From assembly GCF_022539665.2 (NCBI RefSeq), contig NC_081331.1:6172501-6236500 (forward strand): a DNA stretch of 64,000 nt, written 5' to 3'. The position numbers and the translations under genes were made by a program. Numbering within the stretch: position 1 is the first letter of the stretch; each line of letters starts with the position of its first letter. Positions 59,093 to 64,000 of this stretch are shown piece after piece. Source of the DNA: Daphnia carinata. Its lineage: Eukaryota > Arthropoda > Branchiopoda > Diplostraca > Daphniidae. The notes beneath the pieces are model-generated. The model did no database searches. It had not been told where the DNA came from and saw only the letters and a program-made list of their open reading frames with translations.

Positions 59093-59772
59093 TTTCTCCA
59101 AAAGCAGGCAGAATATCAAGAAAAGCTCCAATTATAGTTTTCAGTTGATCTGGTGTATTTTGGGTTTTAGGCCCACGTAATCGTCTGCATGTCGGCAACC
59201 ATCTAGCGGTAAAAAGTAAAATTAGTGTTATACAACTTTGGAAAAACTTTTTTCTTTCCCATAAAGGCGACTTTTCTTGCTACACAGCTATTTTATTTTA
59301 AATCAAACTGAATTCTATTACGTTTGCGAAACTTTTTAAAAAAATTTCTTATAATTTTGAATAAATTCGTTTCCAGGCACGCACATTATTCCCCCCCATA
59401 ACGTGCTGCCACCTTGCGCTTTTAATATTCGAAAACGCTCAGTTGATGGCTTTCTGTCAAACGTGTGAAACCACCGTAAAAATTTCCCCATCGTGCTGAA
59501 TGGAAATGCTAGTGATCTGATGCTTTGCTTCGCCAAAATGGTTTTGTCTGATATTGGTGGTTGAATGATGACTTTGTTCTCGATTGTTGTTTAAACAGTT
59601 CGTTCAAACCAGTTCTCTACAAAACGTTTGCTTAAACAGAGTGTCCATTTGTTTTATGTGCTTGGGAGAACGGCATTGAGAAGAAGGCTGAGAAAAAAGG
59701 AGGCAGCAACGTAAACGACGCCTATCGGCAGAGGATTGAAGCTCGTTTTTAGTCTGTACTGGTGCTCCCATC
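59093..59772. promoter_or_regulatory. Shared upstream interval of TCF25 and the acidic protein gene
   Basis: About 680 bp separate two divergent coding starts, so this is a candidate bidirectional promoter. ACCATCTAGCG (59198-59208) is the dispersed CTCF-like motif, about 105 bp from the TCF25 start. Confidence 0.5.
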
Positions 59773-61018
59773 ATGGCGGGTTAGTTGGCTGTTTCAGACT
59801 GTCAAATTTCATTTTTTCCTTGATCATCTTTGATAGTTGTTGGCCATTCCTGTGTTTTTCTTATCATTACTATTCGTATTGTTCGATTTCTAAGTAAAAA
59901 GCTTTTTACATTCATTTTGCAACGACTTTGATGGCTTTGAATGCTACACGGTCGAGGCGATTACAACAGTAGAGAGATTGTCTCTAAAGTGTTTGGCGTG
60001 GTTGTGTGTGTGCGTGTGCGCGGCTATAGACAGCGTGTTGATTTTGATCTTTCTTGTCATTGTCAGATGATCCACCTTCGTCCTCGCCACCGGAGGAGAC
60101 GGAAGAAGAGGAAGACGAGGACTCCAACTCATCGCAACAAGGTAAAAAAAACGATCTTGCCTTTTAGTGAAATTATCAATCTTTTTGGGTGGCATGTGGT
60201 TCGATTTTTGCGGTAGTGGTGCGACTTCAATCTTCATGACAACAGTGTATCAAGCACACTATGCCTTGAGAAAAGAAGAAAAAAACGGCATGCCCTGTTT
60301 TTTTCACGGTTCAAGTGGCTTTTCCATTTTTCTGTAAAATCTTATCTCTATATTTGTGTGTTTGAATGGAGGGAGAAAAGTTTGGGGAAAAAGAGGCCGA
60401 AAAGGTTCGTAACAGGAACCTTGTTAGGGCTAGTGAGTGTTGGCGCCAAAAAAGAAATGCCAGGCCTCGGCCGCATTGTGTTACACACACAAGACCCGCG
60501 CCATCATTTCACTGGTAACAAACATTCCTCACTCTCTATCCAAAAAAGATTTCGTTTTTTTTTCTTCTTCTTCTCGCTTTTTCTCATCCTTAAATTCTTG
60601 ACGTCGTTAAAAAAAAAAAGGTCGTTGGAATGTTTTTCCGACCGATTTCTCCCCCAACATTTAACGTTAGTTGAAAACTTTTGTGGTATTTTCTTATTTA
60701 GAACAAAGTAATGAGCTCTTTTGTCCTTCCCTTTCAAATGTACAGAAAATGTTACATTGCAAGAAAATAATTCATTCATTCTCCGAAACTAATCAAGTCA
60801 ATTTAAGCAGAGTAATAAATGTCTTTCCCGTCCCAACTTACCTGTATATATTATTTTTAAAGTTACTATCTCTTCAATCTGACTGATTTCTCGGTAAAAT
60901 TTTAACTTGCAGACGATGATGGCGATTCTTCTGAAGATGAAAGGAGTTCAAACGGCCGTGAATCCGTCTCTATCACGGAGATGGAAGCATGTCTGGAGAA
61001 TGGCAACGCTTTCAACAG
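59773..61018 (+). CDS. 5' part of an unrecognised acidic, Ser-rich protein (gene continues past the window)
   Basis: Three coding exons fit: 59773-59779 (only ATGGCGG), 60067-60141 and 60913-61018, with joining phases 1, 1 and 2. They give MADDPPSSSPPEETEEEEDED and on to ITEMEACLENGNAFNR, 62 complete codons. The composition is extremely acidic with many Ser, typical of disordered N-termini of nuclear or signalling proteins. No domain is reached before the GTCAGT donor at 61019, and I found no convincing fourth exon in the remaining 3 kb. I do not recognise the protein. The ATG context (CATCATGGCGG) is good, and the gene is head-to-head with TCF25. Confidence 0.65.
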
Positions 61019-64000
61019 GTCAGTTGTCCTATTATTCCATTGGTTCACAAAAAGAAAAAAAAAATGTATGTAAAAGCTGAAGGCTACTAGTTGTGGAGGG
61101 CCCTGTTTTCTCGAGATTCCCATAACTCGTTTTTGCTTTCTTTCTCTTGAACGAAAGCCTACGACCCTGAGTTCCGGCCATTTTTTATGGCCAAAATTCT
61201 TCATTCAATAGTTAAACTATGCACAAGTTATTTTTCCTATCACTGATTCAATATGGCCGTCACTGAAAAAAACGGCTCAACGTAGTAGTCCTAGGTCTAA
61301 AGCGTACAACGTTCGTGATTTTGTGACATTGTATAAAAAGGGGCATTGCGTGGACGGTTACGCAACTGATAATGTCAAGTATTCAAAGTCATCGAGTTTC
61401 TGTTACTGATTAATCACAGCATTGAGATAAAAAAAAAAACTTGCACCTGCCGCCCTGAAGCGCCACACCTGTACATTTCCATGTTGTGACAATTTGACAA
61501 TAGGACTAATGATCTAATCGTAGTGGAAGGCCTGATCGTTGCGTGCGTAGTTACACGACGCCTTAATAGTGCCACTAGTGTTGTGGCGTAGTAAAAAGCA
61601 CAGATCTTCGCTCCTTTGCCCTAAAGCTTTTCTGTATAAAACTGCGTCATTTCTAGAGGTCTTTTGGCGGGAAAAAATCGATTGATGGGGAAAAAGAAAG
61701 GGAGAGAATCGAAATTTTCTGAAATTTGAATTTCTTGCCCATTATATTGGGCAGTAGGATTTGGTGGAAACAAAATGGCTGGCTTAGACATCGTTGGTTT
61801 GTGCAAAATTTTGAAATTTTCGGCGTGCTCGAATTGAGTTCAGTTTTCGTTGAGGCATAGCGTCCACGCCCTTGGCCTCAATTCTTTTTTGAGCCTCTTT
61901 TCTGATGCGTCGTCGCTCACAAGAAGGTCACTACTTCCAATCCTAGTCCGCAAACTCTTTCCACGAGATGGTGCGCCGATCGAACTCTACACCGGAAGCA
62001 CAACCTCGAACATTGAAGAATGTTGGCGCCAAAAATTGAGAAGAAAAATAAAAAAAATGGGCGATCTGAAAAAGGAGAAAGAAAAACGGCCGAAGGGACG
62101 CCATTCAAAAATATGTGTGTGTATAGGAGGGTGAAATAATGCCCAAAGGCGTAGAGAGAGCGCCTCTTGGTGGACAACTGGCGAACGAGAATGTCTCTCT
62201 CCTCATCCACCCTCTTGGCCACCCTCTTTTGTAGGCGATGGAATGGCCGCTGTTTCTGAACCAATAGCCATGGGGCAATTTTTTTCTCATGTGGAACCTG
62301 ATTGGCCACCTTATCTCCCACCCTAGATGGGGCGGAGCCAGCTCAAACCACCCCTAGAAAACCTTAGATACGCAAGCACACAGGCAGAACACGTTCTCCT
62401 GCCCACCCCACAGACTGACTTTTTTTCTGTCTCTCTCGTTTGTGTGCGTGTGTGTGTGTATCGGCGGCGTGTTTTCAACCCCCCTGGCGGTCACTACGTC
62501 GTACATTTTCGGCTGTGTGTGTGGTTGGAGACGTTTTGAACTGCAGACAACAGCCGAGAGTCCCGCGCGCACATCGCGTCTGCTTTTTTTCCCTCCCCCC
62601 TTTTTTCGTTTTGCTTACCCCTAGTACACACAACCCTCTGCTTTGCACAACTCTACGAAATCTGTGTCGTCGTCGTGTTTAGACTTGAAGAAGCATCGTT
62701 TTCGCAGTGAGTTGAAACAACATTTTAGAACCACGTTTTTTGATCGTCGTGTGTTCGAAGAAAAACGTACGATTACACACACGAAACAATTGGAAGAAGA
62801 AGAAGAGGGAGACGCTATGGAAGAGGACGCGAATGTACACCATTGGGGTGAAACCCACAACTTTTGGACGAGGGGGAGTTCAAGACCGGAAGCGCGTCCC
62901 TTCCCCCCCTCGTGTACGTGTGTGTTGAAGAGCCATCTGCTCCTCTTTTCGTTAGGATGAGGCTTTTCCCACCCCTGCACATACACACACACACGTTCAG
63001 CTGCCATGTTGGTTTCGTCGTCGTTGTAGGCCTTTGGGGTACGTCGTCGTAGGAATGGCTCGTTGCACCCAACCCCCCTCCTGATGGCGCTACTTGATTG
63101 ACTGGACTTAGTGTGTACCCCGCCCGACGCCTCCCAACCTTTTTTAATGATGGTAAGAGTTGATGCCTTTTCTCTTGCTCTCCATGCTGGCGTTTGTTTT
63201 GACGATGACTCAGGTCTCTCCCCCCTTCATTTTCTCGTGAGAGTGTGGGGGGGGGGGTGAGTGGCGTCGGACTGTGTGACGTCATCGTGAATGGTATTGA
63301 TTTATACCCTGCCCCTCTTGCATTTTCCACACTGGCCTTGCGCAATGGCGCTCTCACGTGATCACTCGCGTGTTGACATGGTCGTCTTTTGCTGATGATC
63401 TTTAACATTCTGTAGCACGTAATTGTGAATGGGCCCTTATAAAATGGAGAGAAACTTCGTTTTAAAACAGAAAATGTGTGTTCCTTCTTTCCCCCCATTT
63501 CCACCATATAAGGCGTCATCGGTTAGGGTTTCTCGGTTGTGTGTCCGATGGAGAAATTCCTTTTCTCTCTCTTTAGGTTTTTTAGAAACCCTTCTTTTTT
63601 TTTTCTTATATATTTATTTTTTTCCTCTCTTTTTCGACTCTACACTCCGCCTCTTTGCCCACAGGGTTCATGTTCTACTGCATTCCTGAACCACCCACAG
63701 CCTCCTAGCTTGTTTTAGATATCTCTTCGTGTTTTTCCACTAAAAAAAAAGAGCTGGATTGATCCGTTCTTCTTCTGTTTCTAACCATAAATAAATACTT
63801 GTTAATCGGCGTGTTTCGAAATCATGACCATCCTGAGAAGAAAAAAAAACGCCATTCAAATGTGTATGTCCCAGTTTTAGAAATTGTTTTTCAGGTGGGA
63901 TCTTTTTTAAAAATTCATTTTAAGGGGGGATGCGAAATATATATTCTTTCCGGTGTCGGTAACACGAGCACTACACAAACAGGAAGAAGTTCTTCCGCGT
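61019..64000 (+). other. Probable intron of the acidic protein gene
   Basis: No coding exon continuing the acidic protein is supported. From about 62.2 to 63.3 kb the DNA is richer in G/C, with CCCTAGATGGGGCGGAGCC at 62321-62339 and many CACA/TGTG runs, and could include an alternative promoter or first exon. A 234-codon frame on the minus strand (62815-63519) looks like chance in low-complexity sequence. Confidence 0.4.

Noticed and set aside
62815-63519. 234-codon minus-strand open frame
   Set aside because: It consists of low-complexity Ser/Thr/Pro/Arg sequence in a probable intron, with no family resemblance and no conserved-looking block.
1-64000. CRISPR array, prokaryotic operon or phage genes
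   Set aside because: No regularly spaced repeats occur, and the genes are intron-rich animal genes.

Overview
The window looks like nuclear DNA of an arthropod, most likely a cladoceran crustacean (Daphnia-like). The genes have many short exons and mostly short GT-AG introns of about 50-120 bp. The set combines conserved animal genes (a Kruppel-like factor, SF3A2, STIM, TCF25) with a secreted GH5 mannanase, a chymotrypsin-like protease, a CD36-type receptor and two GILT-like thiol reductases. A secreted mannanase and protease suit a grazing crustacean. The species assignment is inference; nothing in the sequence names it. All exon models were read by eye from splice sites and frame continuity.

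Layout. 1-11,069: one Kruppel-like factor gene (minus strand), set in AT-rich DNA full of long A/T homopolymers and microsatellites. 11,070-22,704: gene-poor DNA with a near-perfect foldback (arms 18,088-18,553 and 19,349-19,816) flanked by diverged inverted copies of an unrecognised gene, plus a small repeated module carrying poly-G and a TAGATGGCG motif. 22,705-23,812: SF3A2 (minus). 24,516-26,085: GH5 mannanase (minus). 27,375-28,905: chymotrypsin-like protease (plus). 29,731-30,584: CRAL-TRIO protein (plus). 31,343-35,847: STIM (minus), head-to-head with an F-box/WD-repeat gene at 36,439-38,585 (plus). 38,586-46,109: no confident gene; degenerate tRNA-like sequences. 46,110-49,285: CD36/scavenger receptor class B (plus). 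51,389-52,974 and 54,625-56,026: tandem GILT-like genes (minus). 56,639-59,092: TCF25 (minus), head-to-head with the 5' end of an unrecognised acidic protein gene starting at 59,773 (plus) and running off the window.

Most genes here work in unrelated processes: transcription, splicing, calcium entry, ubiquitination, lipid uptake, lysosomal reduction and digestion. I see no operon-like system. The two head-to-head pairs (STIM with F-box/WD, TCF25 with the acidic protein) may share promoters, and a CTCF-like TAGATGGC motif lies in both shared intervals. The most unusual structure is the foldback at 18-20 kb, which could give a long hairpin RNA if transcribed.
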